Below, one piece after another: positions 54,398 to 63,783 of a stretch of 64,000 nt of DNA. Both the position numbers and the translations under genes were made by a program. The DNA is taken from contig UBTA01000068.1 in assembly GCA_900468065.1 (NCBI GenBank), forward strand, positions 1 to 64,000, written 5' to 3'. Numbering within the stretch: the first letter of the stretch is position 1; each line of letters begins with the position of its first letter. The notes under the pieces are model-generated. The model ran no database searches and had not been told where the DNA came from. It saw only the letters and a list, made by a program, of their open reading frames with translations. Origin of the DNA: Hyphomicrobiales bacterium (GTDB lineage Bacteria > Pseudomonadota > Alphaproteobacteria > Rhizobiales > Rhizobiaceae).

Positions 54398-56346
54398 AGG
54401 CAGAAGTCCTCTTGAATGTGCTGTTTTGTTTGGGCGGTTGCGGGAAACTCCGCTAGCCAGACTTGTGTCGATAGAATGCCCATGAAGGCGCTGTTGTCGC
54501 GGAAACTTGCCGCCTGCCCACCCAGAACCTTGTCTTTCAGCTTGCCGACGGTTGCCGGATTGAACAGACCCCCCTGCGAAAGCGCGTGCGGTGCGAGCGC
54601 GTTATCCAGATAGGCAGGGACCGGGCGGGTTGCGAACGACTGGGCGTCCGGCGCCCGGTAGGGCTGTTTGGCGCGGTCGATCACCGCTTCTGGAACGAGG
54701 CCCCGTGCTGCTTCCTTCAGGATTTGCTTTTCCCGAAGGCCCCGCAGCTTCAAGTCTGGCGGAAGACGGGAGGCAAAGCCGACAACGCGGTGATCGAGAA
54801 AGGGAAAGCGGCCCTCGACGCTGTTGGCCATCATCACCCGGTCACCCTGACTGGAGAGAATATAACCGGGCAACAGAAATGTGGTTTCCAGATATTGAGC
54901 TTGGTGAAGCGGGTGCCAGCGCTGAAAATCGGCAGGTAGCTGCGCCGCAAGATCGGCCGCTGCATCGTAGTCACCCAGCATTGCCTTCAAGTCGGCGGAG
55001 TAGAAGATTTTGGCTGCTGCAGTCGACCGGAAACGGGGGCGATGCGAAAACAGCGGATCATCCACCGCATCGGCACCTGTGCCAAAGAACCGCGCGAGAT
55101 AGTCCGGTGTTTGCTGTTGCAGTCCGGGCAGATAGGGATAGAGGCGCTGGAACAGCTTCGGACGCCGCAGCGATTGGGGCTGGCGGCCGCAGAAGCGGCG
55201 AACTTTGGCCTCGCGGAAAATATCGTAGCCGGCAAAAAGCTCATCGGCGCCTTCGCCTGTCAGCACCACTTTCACGCCGCTCTCACCCACCAGCTTCGAC
55301 AGAATCTGAAGCGGAACTGGTGCCGCGCGCAGCACCGGCTGTTCAATGTGCCGGACAACATCCGGAAAGAGACTGGCAATGTCGCCTTGGCTGCATCGGA
55401 TGGAGGAGTGCGTCACCCCCAGGGCTTTGGCCATCAACGCCTGCCAGTGACTTTCGTCGTGCTCGTGGGTCTCGAAAGCCACGGAAAATGTCTGCAAGCG
55501 ATCGGGGACCGCACGGGCGGCAAGGGCCGAGATCAGCGACGAATCCAGCCCGCCCGACAGATAGGAGCCGACGGGGACATCGGCCCGCAACCGCAGTCGC
55601 GTGGCATCATCAAGCAACGACCGCAACTCCCCGGCGGGATCGGCAGGGGCCTCCTCGGTGCCGCGATCGGCAAATTGCAGTTTCCACCACGGCCTTATCG
55701 TCCGCTGCCTGCCTTCGCACAGCATCATATGGCCCGGTGGAAGCTCGAGAATATTGCGGAAAGCCGTCCTCGGCGGGATCGGTGTCCAGAGGGTGAAAAT
55801 CTGATCAAGGGCAATCGGGTCGATGTCCGCCCGCACACCCGGCGCCTGGAGCAGTGCCTTGATTTCTGACGCGAAGAAGAGGGTCGTATCTTGTTCGGTG
55901 TAGAAGAGTGGCCGGACGCCCATGCGGTCGCGTGCCAGCATCAGCCGCTTCCTTCGGCTGTCCCACAGCGCGAAGGCGAAGTCGCCGTTGAGCTCATTGA
56001 GGCAGTCGGGACCGAGTTCCTCATAAAGATGCAGGATCACTTCCGTATCGGAATCTGTGCGGAAACGCCGGCCCTGCGCAATGAGGGCTTCGCGAAGTTC
56101 CACATAGTTGAAGATCTCACCATTGTAGGAAATGACCAGCGCGCCATTGTCATGGCTCATCGGCTGCTGACCGTCGGCAAGCCCGACGATCGAAAGCCGC
56201 TTGTGGGCTAACCCCACGCCATCGGCTCTGGAGATGCCCTGTTCGTCTGGTCCGCGATAGGGCATTTCTCCGGCCATACGGCGCAAGAGAGCTGTTGCCT
56301 CATCCGGGTGCACGCCTGTTCCGAGATATCCTGCAATGCCACACAT
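54394..56346 (-). CDS. Asparagine synthetase-like glutamine amidotransferase (AsnB family)
   Basis: 650 residues. N-terminal class II glutaminase with Cys as residue 2 (MCGIAGYLGTG), and FNYVELREALIAQGRRFRTDSDTEV. The synthetase domain has the PP-loop SYLSGGLDSSLISALAAR (about 265-282) and VVLTGEGADELFAGYDIF. AsnB relatives in carrier-protein clusters often amidate or ligate a non-aspartate substrate. Here it is between a GNAT-like gene (15 bases upstream) and the ACP gene (overlap), so a role in a dedicated pathway is likelier than bulk asparagine supply. Confidence 0.87.
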   Translation of the reverse strand: MCGIAGYLGTGVHPDEATALLRRMAGEMPYRGPDEQGISRADGVGLAHKRLSIVGLADGQQPMSHDNGALVISYNGEIFNYVELREALIAQGRRFRTDSDTEVILHLYEELGPDCLNELNGDFAFALWDSRRKRLMLARDRMGVRPLFYTEQDTTLFFASEIKALLQAPGVRADIDPIALDQIFTLWTPIPPRTAFRNILELPPGHMMLCEGRQRTIRPWWKLQFADRGTEEAPADPAGELRSLLDDATRLRLRADVPVGSYLSGGLDSSLISALAARAVPDRLQTFSVAFETHEHDESHWQALMAKALGVTHSSIRCSQGDIASLFPDVVRHIEQPVLRAAPVPLQILSKLVGESGVKVVLTGEGADELFAGYDIFREAKVRRFCGRQPQSLRRPKLFQRLYPYLPGLQQQTPDYLARFFGTGADAVDDPLFSHRPRFRSTAAAKIFYSADLKAMLGDYDAAADLAAQLPADFQRWHPLHQAQYLETTFLLPGYILSSQGDRVMMANSVEGRFPFLDHRVVGFASRLPPDLKLRGLREKQILKEAARGLVPEAVIDRAKQPYRAPDAQSFATRPVPAYLDNALAPHALSQGGLFNPATVGKLKDKVLGGQAASFRDNSAFMGILSTQVWLAEFPATAQTKQHIQEDFCL

Positions 56347-56361
56347 TCGCTCGCCCCGCCC

Positions 56362-57471
56362 TCAATCAAACCGGTCGCCAATAAGGCGTGTCCAGCCTTC
56401 GCCGGCAAACCCGTTGAGGAAAGCATGACCGGTAGTGACCGCTTCGATCAGCTCCGGCCGGCGCGAATGAACCACGGTGGACGATGCGTGAACGAATGCG
56501 AATTTCCGTCCGAGCATGGCTTCAAGCAAAGCCGGTTGCGTGCGTCCGCGCATTGCGGCCATGCCTCGCTCCTCAGCGTGTTTCAGCAACCGGTCGATGA
56601 CTGTCGCTTCCTGTCCGGCCAGGGCGATAATCTGCACGACGCGGCCAATCCGCCCGGGATCGCCGTAATAGATGAAAAGGCCAATTGGTTTCCCCGATCC
56701 CGTCCGGACAATCCTCAACACCCGCTCGCCGTGCACTGCCTTGGTGCGCGCGTGAATCATCATCGCTTCAAGCTGTTGGGGGGTCCATTGCGGCCGCAGC
56801 GCAAAGGACGCCAGAAGGGTCGGTATCAAGGCGGCGGATTCCGTCTCGCTTGCCTCCGTGTCGGTAAATGCGTCAGCCTTGCCCGCAAGTGGAAGATAGT
56901 GAGACCATGTCTGGCGAGCGCGGCTCCGCCTTCCCAACGTGTCGAAGGGCGATACAAGCGGTTTGAGAAAGCGCAGGGGGGCAAAACGGCCGGCTCCGAC
57001 TTCAAGCACGAAGGAGGCTGGCCTCATGACGCGAAGCCATTCCAGGCTGTAGGGCGCAGCGACAGTTGCCCGCATCTTGCGCCACATGGTGGTGGAGATA
57101 TCATTGGATGTCTCGCTGAAGGACAGATCCTGAGGGCCAGACAGGACCTCCCGCAACAATCGGGCTCCGGCGAAGGGATCTTCTTCATGCGCCTCCACCA
57201 TGAAGCTTCCGCAGGTCGCCGCACGCACGTGCTCTCCGCGCAATTCCATCCGTAGCGGCAGGACGCCCATGAAACCGGATACGCGGCCATCGCTGCGGAC
57301 GTGCACCTTCGAAGCAAGGTCCGGATCGAAGTCCGGCGCGTCCAGGAATATTGATTTTAGATAGGATGGAAGTGAAGGCGTGGCCGGAATACTGTTCTTG
57401 CGCAAAACCACCCGGAACATGTCGGCGACAGCGGGAAGATCATGTTCCTGGAGGGGCCGGATTTCCGACAT
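56362..57471 (-). CDS. GNAT-like acyltransferase-fold protein
   Basis: About 369 residues. The N-terminal region (SEIRPLQEHDLPAVADMFRVVL, then GRVSGFMGVLPLRM) resembles a GNAT N-acyltransferase domain; the C-terminal half (about 240-360) looks like a second, weaker GNAT-type repeat. I chose the ATG at 57471 because homologs of this type begin SEIRPL; the longer frame upstream is not credible. First gene of the minus-strand cluster with AsnB, ACP, ligase and NadE-like genes, and a candidate for transferring the ACP-bound acyl chain to an amine (inference). Confidence 0.65.
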   Translation of the reverse strand: MSEIRPLQEHDLPAVADMFRVVLRKNSIPATPSLPSYLKSIFLDAPDFDPDLASKVHVRSDGRVSGFMGVLPLRMELRGEHVRAATCGSFMVEAHEEDPFAGARLLREVLSGPQDLSFSETSNDISTTMWRKMRATVAAPYSLEWLRVMRPASFVLEVGAGRFAPLRFLKPLVSPFDTLGRRSRARQTWSHYLPLAGKADAFTDTEASETESAALIPTLLASFALRPQWTPQQLEAMMIHARTKAVHGERVLRIVRTGSGKPIGLFIYYGDPGRIGRVVQIIALAGQEATVIDRLLKHAEERGMAAMRGRTQPALLEAMLGRKFAFVHASSTVVHSRRPELIEAVTTGHAFLNGFAGEGWTRLIGDRFD

Positions 57472-57871
57472 TTTGACCAACCCAAAAGGCAAAAGGTCTC
57501 CCAGCTCATCCGGGAGGAACCTTGCTTTGACAGGGTTATCAGAAGAAAAACAAAAAAATCGTGAACTATACTGAGTTTCGGTCCATTCGACGGGCGCTTT
57601 CAGCAGTATTAGTGAGGTCTTATAGTTGCGTTGAAGGCGGGTGTCTTCAAGAAATGCCGCATGTATGATGCAAAAGAGCGCCGGACGGTGGGCCGGTTTC
57701 ACACGTGCCACGTTAGCGGAGGCGGCACGTGTTTTTGGCAAAGTGGACGGACACTTGAGGTGTGCTCATGCCTCGTAGATTAATGGGCGGCACGGCAAGC
57801 CGGAGCGCTGCGCCGGCACCAGACGACCTGTTTGCGCGTTCATAGTGCGCCGCGAAGCCTAGAAAGATCTG
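57472..57871. other. Promoter region of the GNAT-AsnB-ACP cluster
   Basis: About 400 bases without a credible gene. The A/T-rich segment near 57535-57565 is a likely promoter for the minus-strand cluster. A short stem, AGCCTAG with CTAGGCT, near 57857-57878, overlaps the end of the next ABC ATPase gene and may be its terminator. Confidence 0.35.
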
Positions 57872-58636
57872 CTAGGCTGCGAGGTATTTCTTCAGGAAGG
57901 CCCGGGTGCGATCCTGGGTCGGGGCGCGGAAGATTTCGCTTGGCGGCCCTTCTTCGACGACGACGCCGCCGTCCATGAACAGGACGCGGTCGGCGACTTC
58001 GCCGGCAAAGCGCATCTCGTGCGTGACGATCAGCATGGTCATGTGCTCGGCAGCCAGTTGCTTCATCACCGCGTTGACCTCATCGACCAGTTCGGGATCG
58101 AGCGCAGACGTCGCTTCATCGAACAGCATCACCTTCGGCTGCATGGCAAGCGCCCGGGCGATAGCAACGCGCTGCTTCTGGCCACCGGATAGCCGCGACG
58201 GATATGCATCGACCTTCTCCGCCAGCCCGACCTTCGACAACAGCTCGACGGCAAGTTCACGGGCCGCCTTCTTGGCCATGCCCTTGAGAATGACCGGACC
58301 CATGGTGATGTTTTCGAGCACTGTCAGATGCGGGAACAGGTTGAAGTGCTGGAACACCATGCCCATCTGCTGGCGCACTGCGTTGATATGACGCTCGAAT
58401 GCAGCGCCGCGCAGCGGTTGGTTGACCTGTACCCCATCAAGCCAGATCTCGCCGCCGTTCAGCGTTTCAAGGTGGTTGATCGAGCGCAGAAGCGTGCTTT
58501 TGCCCGAACCGCTTGGGCCGATAATGGCGACGATCTGGCCGCGCGTGACGGATAGATCGATACCCTTGAGCACTTCCAAGGCGCCATAGGCCTTGCGGGC
58601 GCCCTTTACCTCGACCATTGGCCGCTGGACGGTCAT
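57872..58636 (-). CDS. Amino-acid ABC transporter ATP-binding protein (GlnQ/HisP type)
   Basis: 254 residues. Walker [20 protein letters not shown] (about 38), Q-loop [19 protein letters not shown], signature [15 protein letters not shown], Walker [16 protein letters not shown] and switch VTHEMRFA, all as in polar amino-acid transporters (family 3). Its ATG overlaps the permease stop (58633-58636). Last gene of a four-gene importer operon on the minus strand. Confidence 0.93.
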   Translation of the reverse strand: MTVQRPMVEVKGARKAYGALEVLKGIDLSVTRGQIVAIIGPSGSGKSTLLRSINHLETLNGGEIWLDGVQVNQPLRGAAFERHINAVRQQMGMVFQHFNLFPHLTVLENITMGPVILKGMAKKAARELAVELLSKVGLAEKVDAYPSRLSGGQKQRVAIARALAMQPKVMLFDEATSALDPELVDEVNAVMKQLAAEHMTMLIVTHEMRFAGEVADRVLFMDGGVVVEEGPPSEIFRAPTQDRTRAFLKKYLAA

Positions 58637-59292
58637 CGGGATACCTCCACTTGTTTTTCGACCTGCCGCAAACCGGTTTCAAGGACGAGATTGAGTATGT
58701 AATACAGTGCTGCCACCGTGATGTAGAACTCGAATGGCCGGAACGTTTCGCTGATTGCCAGCTGGGCCGAATGCACGAGTTCGGCGATGCCGATGATCGA
58801 AACCAGCGACGATTCCTTCAAAAGCACAATCAGGTTGTTGCCGATCGCGGGCAGGGTGTTGCGCACGGCCTGCGGAATGACGATGTAGCGCAGCGTCTGC
58901 AGCCGGCCAAAACCGATGCTGCGCGCCCCTTCCGTCTGCCCGACATCGACAGAGATGATACCTGCCCGCATGACATCGGCATTGTAGACGGCAAAGTGAA
59001 GTCCAAGACCAATGATGCCCGCAGCAAGCGCCGGGACGTTGATGCCGATCTGGGAAAGGCCGAAATAGATCAGGAACAGCTGCAACAGCAGCGGCGTTCC
59101 CATGAACAGCCACATGAAGAAGCGGATCGGATAGGCAATCACCTTCGGCGCATAGAGCACCGCGACGGCAAAGAAGATGCCGAAGAAGAAGCTGATGATG
59201 GCTCCGCTGACCGTCAGGACCACCGTCCACCACACGCCCAGAAGAAGGATGTCGGTATAGGGCGTGACGACGCTGAAATCGAGACCTTGCAT
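58633..59292 (-). CDS. Amino-acid ABC transporter permease (HisM/GlnP type)
   Basis: About 219 residues, five hydrophobic helices, N-terminal [21 protein letters not shown] and EAA loop [30 protein letters not shown] (about 125-155). I chose the ATG at 59292, which follows a G-rich site; the upstream frame belongs to the preceding permease gene's end. Forms the channel with the next gene upstream. Confidence 0.9.
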   Translation of the reverse strand: MQGLDFSVVTPYTDILLLGVWWTVVLTVSGAIISFFFGIFFAVAVLYAPKVIAYPIRFFMWLFMGTPLLLQLFLIYFGLSQIGINVPALAAGIIGLGLHFAVYNADVMRAGIISVDVGQTEGARSIGFGRLQTLRYIVIPQAVRNTLPAIGNNLIVLLKESSLVSIIGIAELVHSAQLAISETFRPFEFYITVAALYYILNLVLETGLRQVEKQVEVSR

Positions 59293-59305
59293 GTTGCGCC
59301 CTGCC

Positions 59306-59953
59306 TCAGTTGATTGCGTAGCGGCGGTCGAGACCATCGACCGCGCGCGACACCGCATAAATGATGATCATGTACAGCAGGGCGGCAATGCCGAATATTT
59401 CGAACGGCTTGTAGGTGGAGCCGATGAAACGTTGCGCCGTATAGGTGAGCTCGACGACCGAGATCGTCGAGACCAGCGCCGAACCCTTGATCAGGCCGAT
59501 GGCGTTGACGCCGAGCGGACGGATCATCAGGCGCGCGGCCTGCGGCAGGACCACCAGACGCAGGGTCTGAAGCTTGCTGAAGCCGATCGTGCGTGCCGCC
59601 TCCACCTGGCCGCGCTCGACGCCAAGGATGCCGCCACGAATGGATTCAGCCATATAGGCGCCGATATTCAGCCCGAGACCGATCACGCCGGCAGCAAAAG
59701 GATCGAGATTGATACCGATTTGTGGGCCGCCGAAATAAAGGACGAACAGTTGGATCAGGCAGGGTGTGCCGCGAAACACGCTGACATAAAAACTTCCGAA
59801 TGCCCTCAAAGCAAACGAGCCCGACATCTTCGCCGAAGCGATAACGGCTGCGACCACAAGGCCGAGCAGCAATGATAGCACCGATATCTGCACGGTGACC
59901 CAAGCGGCTTCCACAAAGAACGGGAAGACGCGCAGCATCAGCGGGAAATCCAT
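59306..59953 (-). CDS. Amino-acid ABC transporter permease (HisQ/GlnP type)
   Basis: About 215 residues. LPFFVEAAWVTVQ-type start (VFPFFVEAAWVTVQISVLSLLLG) and the EAA loop EAARTIGFSKLQTLRLVVLPQAARLMIRPL (about 130-160). The ATG at 59953 has CGGAG at good spacing. It is 13 bases from the second permease start, so they are one transcript. Confidence 0.9.
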   Translation of the reverse strand: MDFPLMLRVFPFFVEAAWVTVQISVLSLLLGLVVAAVIASAKMSGSFALRAFGSFYVSVFRGTPCLIQLFVLYFGGPQIGINLDPFAAGVIGLGLNIGAYMAESIRGGILGVERGQVEAARTIGFSKLQTLRLVVLPQAARLMIRPLGVNAIGLIKGSALVSTISVVELTYTAQRFIGSTYKPFEIFGIAALLYMIIIYAVSRAVDGLDRRYAIN

Positions 59954-60033
59954 GGGAAAACTCCGGGAGAGGCCTGCGGACGGCATTTGGCCGGCTTATC
60001 CCAGCCGGCCAAATCCTTCTGGCTATCGATCGA

Positions 60034-60816
60034 TCAGCGGATGTCGCTGCCGACCCATTCCATGGCGATCTTCTCGTAGGAGCCGTCCGCCATCATCTCG
60101 TCAAGTGCCTTCTGCATTGCAGCTTTAAGCTCCGGATTGTTCTTGCGGATGGCGATGCCGATGGCAACGCTGCCACCGTCTATGTCAGGCGTTTCAAGAC
60201 GGCGGACTTTTTCGCCGGTTTCCTTGACGGCAACCATCACCGGGATGTTGTCGACGACGATGGCATCGACGCGGCCGGACTTTAGTTCCATCAGCAGCTC
60301 GGGCAGGCCCTTGTAAGTGCGCACGTCCCAGCCACCCTGTTCGCGGGCCCATTTCTCATGCGTTTCGCCAAGCGTGACGCCGAGCGTCTTGCCCTTCAAT
60401 TCGTCCAGTTTCCGGACTGTCGAGGCTTCGTTGACAAAGACCGCCCGGCCGGCATGGTAGTACGGGCCGACGAAATCAACAACCTTCTCGCGCTCCGGGG
60501 TAATGGTCATGGAGCCGACGACCGTGTCGAACTTGTTGGCGAGCAGGCCGGCGATGATGCCGTCCCAGGCCGTGGTAACGAGCGTACCCTTGACGCCGAC
60601 GCGCTCGGCGATCGCCGTTCCGATCGAGGCATCGAACCCGACGACTTCGTTCTTCTCGTTGACGAAATTGAACGGCGGGTACTGGCCGGACATGGCGATG
60701 CGGATTTCACCGGAGGACTTGATCGCCTCAAGATCGTCGGCGCTCGCCGAAAAAGCGGTAAAGCTGGCAGCAAGGGCCAGTGTGGCGGCCAGAAGGCCTG
60801 AAATAAGTGTCTTCAT
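60034..60816 (-). CDS. Amino-acid ABC transporter substrate-binding protein (family 3)
   Basis: About 260 residues. Signal peptide (ISGLLAATLALAASFTAFSASA) followed by the SBP_bac_3 fold: EIRIAMSGQYPPFNFVNEKNEVVGFDASIG, and DGIIAGLLANKFDTVVGSMTITPERE with the binding Arg. It should bind a polar amino acid or related compound. AGAGGAAAAC precedes the ATG at 60816. First gene of the importer operon; a LysR gene is divergent. Confidence 0.92.
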   Translation of the reverse strand: MKTLISGLLAATLALAASFTAFSASADDLEAIKSSGEIRIAMSGQYPPFNFVNEKNEVVGFDASIGTAIAERVGVKGTLVTTAWDGIIAGLLANKFDTVVGSMTITPEREKVVDFVGPYYHAGRAVFVNEASTVRKLDELKGKTLGVTLGETHEKWAREQGGWDVRTYKGLPELLMELKSGRVDAIVVDNIPVMVAVKETGEKVRRLETPDIDGGSVAIGIAIRKNNPELKAAMQKALDEMMADGSYEKIAMEWVGSDIR

Positions 60817-60910
60817 GTTGCTGTTTTCCTCTGGATGAAAGCGCATTCTCTGTCGCTTGGGGTACGCGTAGACGCGCCTTCCGGACTTGATGATTGCCTT
60901 TGTGCTATTA

Positions 60911-60918
60911 TTGCGCAA
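60911..60918. promoter_or_regulatory. Possible LysR-type site between importer and lysR
   Basis: TTGCGCAA is a short perfect palindrome in an AT-rich context between the divergent importer and lysR starts. It is short and could be chance. Confidence 0.25.
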
Positions 60919-60953
60919 ATAGATAATGAAAATAGAAGGCATAGATTTCAGGA

Positions 60954-61913
60954 ATGATACCATCGCGATCCGAAAGGCTGGTCTGGGAACTTGACTGGAA
61001 TCTCCTGCGAACCTTCGTGGTTATCGCCGAAGTCAAAAGCATCACCCGCGCCGCCGAGCAGCTCAACCTCAAGCAACCGAGCGTCAGCAATGCCCTGCGC
61101 CGGCTGGAAGATCGGGTTGGCCGGCGACTGGTTGAGCGTGATGCCACCCGGTTTGAGCTGACCGATGTTGGCCAATTGCTCTATGAGCAGAGCATCGAGG
61201 TGTTCGGCACCATTTCGCAACTTCCGCAGCTGGTGCGCGGCGTTGGCGACGACGTCACCGGCCATGTCACGATCGCTGTCGCCAGCCATGTTGTCTCGCC
61301 GATCTTCGACAAGGCACTGACGGCGTTTCATCGCACCCACCCGCGCGCTACTATCACGATATCCGTTGCGACAAGCGGCGAGGTTACCCGTCAGGTGCGG
61401 GAGAAGCGCGCGTCGCTTGGGCTTTGCCTTGTCAGCAACCGCGATGCCGCCCTTGATTACACCATGGTGTACCGGGAATTCTTCGGTTTCTTCTGCGGCC
61501 CAGATCACCGCTTCTTCGGACGGCAGGACTTGAAGCTTGCCGATTTGAAGGGCGAGCCTTCCGTCTCGTTCCACACGGACAATGTTGCAGACGTGCTGCG
61601 GCCTGTGGCCCTTTTGCGCAGCGAGGCGAAGCTTTCCAGCAATGTGGTCGGGGTATCGTCAAGCCTTGAGGAGGTGCGGCGTATGATCGTGGCAGGGCTT
61701 GGTATCGGCCCGCTCCCGGTTCACGTCGCCAAGCGCGATGTGCAAGATGGCTTGCTTTGGCGGCTTCCACCTTATGAGACGCCGCCCGCGATCGACGTTT
61801 TCCTGCTGGTAAACCCCGAAAAGATCATCAACCGCGCGGAGAAGGCGCTGATGACCGGTATCCAGTCCGCAATCGCCGAAACGCCGCTGGATCAGCGCAT
61901 CTATGGCGCTTAG
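60954..61913 (+). CDS. LysR-family transcriptional regulator
   Basis: 319 residues. HTH in DWNLLRTFVVIAEVKSITRAAEQLNLKQPSVSNALRRLEDRVG (about 14-56) and a LysR substrate domain (about 105-300). Divergent from the amino-acid importer and probably its regulator. Its stop overlaps the stop of the convergent thioesterase gene by three bases. Confidence 0.88.
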   Translation: MIPSRSERLVWELDWNLLRTFVVIAEVKSITRAAEQLNLKQPSVSNALRRLEDRVGRRLVERDATRFELTDVGQLLYEQSIEVFGTISQLPQLVRGVGDDVTGHVTIAVASHVVSPIFDKALTAFHRTHPRATITISVATSGEVTRQVREKRASLGLCLVSNRDAALDYTMVYREFFGFFCGPDHRFFGRQDLKLADLKGEPSVSFHTDNVADVLRPVALLRSEAKLSSNVVGVSSSLEEVRRMIVAGLGIGPLPVHVAKRDVQDGLLWRLPPYETPPAIDVFLLVNPEKIINRAEKALMTGIQSAIAETPLDQRIYGA

Positions 61914-62356
61914 CCCGCGCTGTTTTCGTTGGCCGCTGCCTCGGCCTGCAGCGCCTCGGCGCGCGTGCGTATGTCGGCGTCGATTGCAACGGCGACCCGC
62001 CCGACTAGATCGAACCGGACGCTGACCGTTCTGTTGACTGCGTGAACCACACCGTCCAGCGATCCGGACATGATCTGCTCAAACGTCACCGAACTGCGGC
62101 CGGCCTTAATCACGCGAGAATGTATTGTCAGCAGCGCGCCAGCCTTGGTCTCATGCTTGTACTCGACCTCGGAGCGAACATCGGCCCAGCCGCGGCTTGT
62201 ATCGGCATGACAGTCTACACCAGCAATGTGACCAAGAAGCTGGAAGCTTGCATCGTCGAACATCGCGGCATAGTGGCGAACGTTCATATGGCCCATGATG
62301 TCGCACATCCACGGATGGGCAACACCGACATAAGTGACAAGCGATTGACCCGACAT
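61910..62356 (-). CDS. Hotdog-fold acyl-CoA thioesterase (4HBT family)
   Basis: 148 residues. Hotdog signature WMCDIMGHMNVRHYAAMFDDASF (catalytic Asp region, about 17-39) followed by the VEYKHETKAGALLTIHSRVIKAG strand. It hydrolyses an acyl-CoA ester in the cytoplasm; the substrate is unknown. I chose the ATG at 62356, which has GGAGGAAATAC at ideal spacing; the longer frame upstream is not supported. About 270 bases to the next gene hold nothing recognised. Confidence 0.85.
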   Translation of the reverse strand: MSGQSLVTYVGVAHPWMCDIMGHMNVRHYAAMFDDASFQLLGHIAGVDCHADTSRGWADVRSEVEYKHETKAGALLTIHSRVIKAGRSSVTFEQIMSGSLDGVVHAVNRTVSVRFDLVGRVAVAIDADIRTRAEALQAEAAANENSAG

Positions 62357-62622
62357 GTATTTCCTCCGCGCCCCTCGCCGAACGGCAGTTCCTCGTTGTT
62401 GGCGCGACGAACGCTTAGCGCAACCATTGGAGGCCTGCAACACGTCACCGGACGAGATACGACAGCTGCGAGCGCCCTTTTCGACAGAAGCCACAGCCGC
62501 CTGCATTTGAATATCTGCTCAGTTTCTTCGCGTGTAGAACATGGTTCCTGTTCAAGCGTGTGCGCTGAATAATGTGCTAGGTCGGGAATTGGTGGGGGGC
62601 GTTTGCCCCTGGCGGGGTCAGC

Positions 62623-63375
62623 TCAAATCTGTTTCCGGCGATAAAGGACGATCGTCGCACTCAAAGCCATGAATGCCAAAGAAAACCAGGTGATGGCGTA
62701 GACAAGATGGCTGTTGCGGAACTGGACCAACGTCAGGCCGCCGACGGGAACGCCGCCGGGATTGGCTGTCGCATCGGCGTCTATGAAATAAGGCGCGACC
62801 GAAGAGCCAAGGCCCTTGGCGAGCGCGATGGCAGAGACGTCGCGGGAGTACCAGCGGTCATTGGCCGGATCGTTCGAGCGCAGGAAAGCCCCGCCTGGTT
62901 CGCTGATGCGCAGGAGGCCGGTAACCGTGACAGGCCCAGCGGCGATCTCGCTCGCCACGCGCGTCGCTGGATCGCGGTCGGGCAGGAAGCCGCGGTTGAC
63001 AAGAATGATCGAGGAATCCGGCAGATGGAGTGGCGTCAGCAGCCAGAAACCGGCGCCGCGCTCGGTGACCGCCTGAACGAGAACGGATTTGCCGTGCTCG
63101 AAAAGGCCGGTCGCGGTGACGCGGCGATACTCGTCCTTTTCCGTGCGGATAGTATCCCACTGTGTGGGCGGGGGTGCCGGTACCGGATCGGCATGGATAC
63201 GAGCTTCCACGCGGGCGATCAGGTCGAGTTTCCAGAACAGCCGCTGTATCTGCCAGATACCAAGCCCAATAAAGACAGCCGTGAGGACCAGCACGGCGCT
63301 GACGAAAATCAGCCGGGTACGGCGTGACCGGTCGGTGATGCCGGTGGTTACACTATGTTCCTGTGTCACCGTCAT
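62623..63375 (-). CDS. SURF1-family protein of the cyo operon
   Basis: About 250 residues. Two hydrophobic segments, near residue 22-42 (LIFVSAVLVLTAVFIGLGIWQIQR) and at the C-terminus (LVYAITWFSLAFMALSATIVLYRR), flank a periplasmic domain with the PVPAPPPTQWDTIRTEKDEYRRVTATG core and VNRGFLP motif. SURF1 helps assemble terminal oxidases (heme a/o insertion). It starts three to seven bases after cyoD, as in rhizobial cyoABCD-surf1 operons. ATG at 63375 or GTG at 63378 is the start. Confidence 0.88.
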   Translation of the reverse strand: MTVTQEHSVTTGITDRSRRTRLIFVSAVLVLTAVFIGLGIWQIQRLFWKLDLIARVEARIHADPVPAPPPTQWDTIRTEKDEYRRVTATGLFEHGKSVLVQAVTERGAGFWLLTPLHLPDSSIILVNRGFLPDRDPATRVASEIAAGPVTVTGLLRISEPGGAFLRSNDPANDRWYSRDVSAIALAKGLGSSVAPYFIDADATANPGGVPVGGLTLVQFRNSHLVYAITWFSLAFMALSATIVLYRRKQI

Positions 63376-63381
63376 CACCCG

Positions 63382-63783
63382 TCAGGGCATGTTTTTCATC
63401 ATCTCCGGCGACATCGGCATCATGTTCGCATTGAGATGGTGCATGACCCAGAGCGAGCCCGCAAGCGTGATTCCGACGATGACAAGCGTGAAGAGCAGCG
63501 CCATCATCGTCCAGCCTCCTTCGGAGCGGGGGCTCATATGCAGGAAGTAGACCATGTGGACGATGATCTGGACGACGGCAAGCGCCATGACGAGGAAGGC
63601 CGTCAAAAGCTTGCTGTCGAAGACCCCAGCCATGACGAGAATAAACGGGACGGCCGTCAGGATGACGGAAAGCCCGAAGCCGATCATGTAGCCCCTCAGC
63701 GAGCCATGGCCGGCCTCGTGGCCATGCCCGTGATGGGTGTTGGCGGCATCTTCTTGAGCGGGGGCGTGCGGGTGCGGGCTCAT
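63382..63783 (-). CDS. cyoD: Cytochrome o ubiquinol oxidase subunit IV
   Basis: About 133 residues. A His-rich N-terminus ([13 protein letters not shown]) and three membrane helices: [46 protein letters not shown] and [25 protein letters not shown]. CyoD is a small assembly/stability subunit of the bo3-type quinol oxidase. Its ATG overlaps the cyoC stop (ATGA at 63780-63783). Confidence 0.92.
   Translation of the reverse strand: MSPHPHAPAQEDAANTHHGHGHEAGHGSLRGYMIGFGLSVILTAVPFILVMAGVFDSKLLTAFLVMALAVVQIIVHMVYFLHMSPRSEGGWTMMALLFTLVIVGITLAGSLWVMHHLNANMMPMSPEMMKNMP

Noticed and set aside
54591..55796. 401-codon open frame on the plus strand
   Set aside because: Antisense to the AsnB-like gene; Arg/Pro/Ser-rich sequence without family features.
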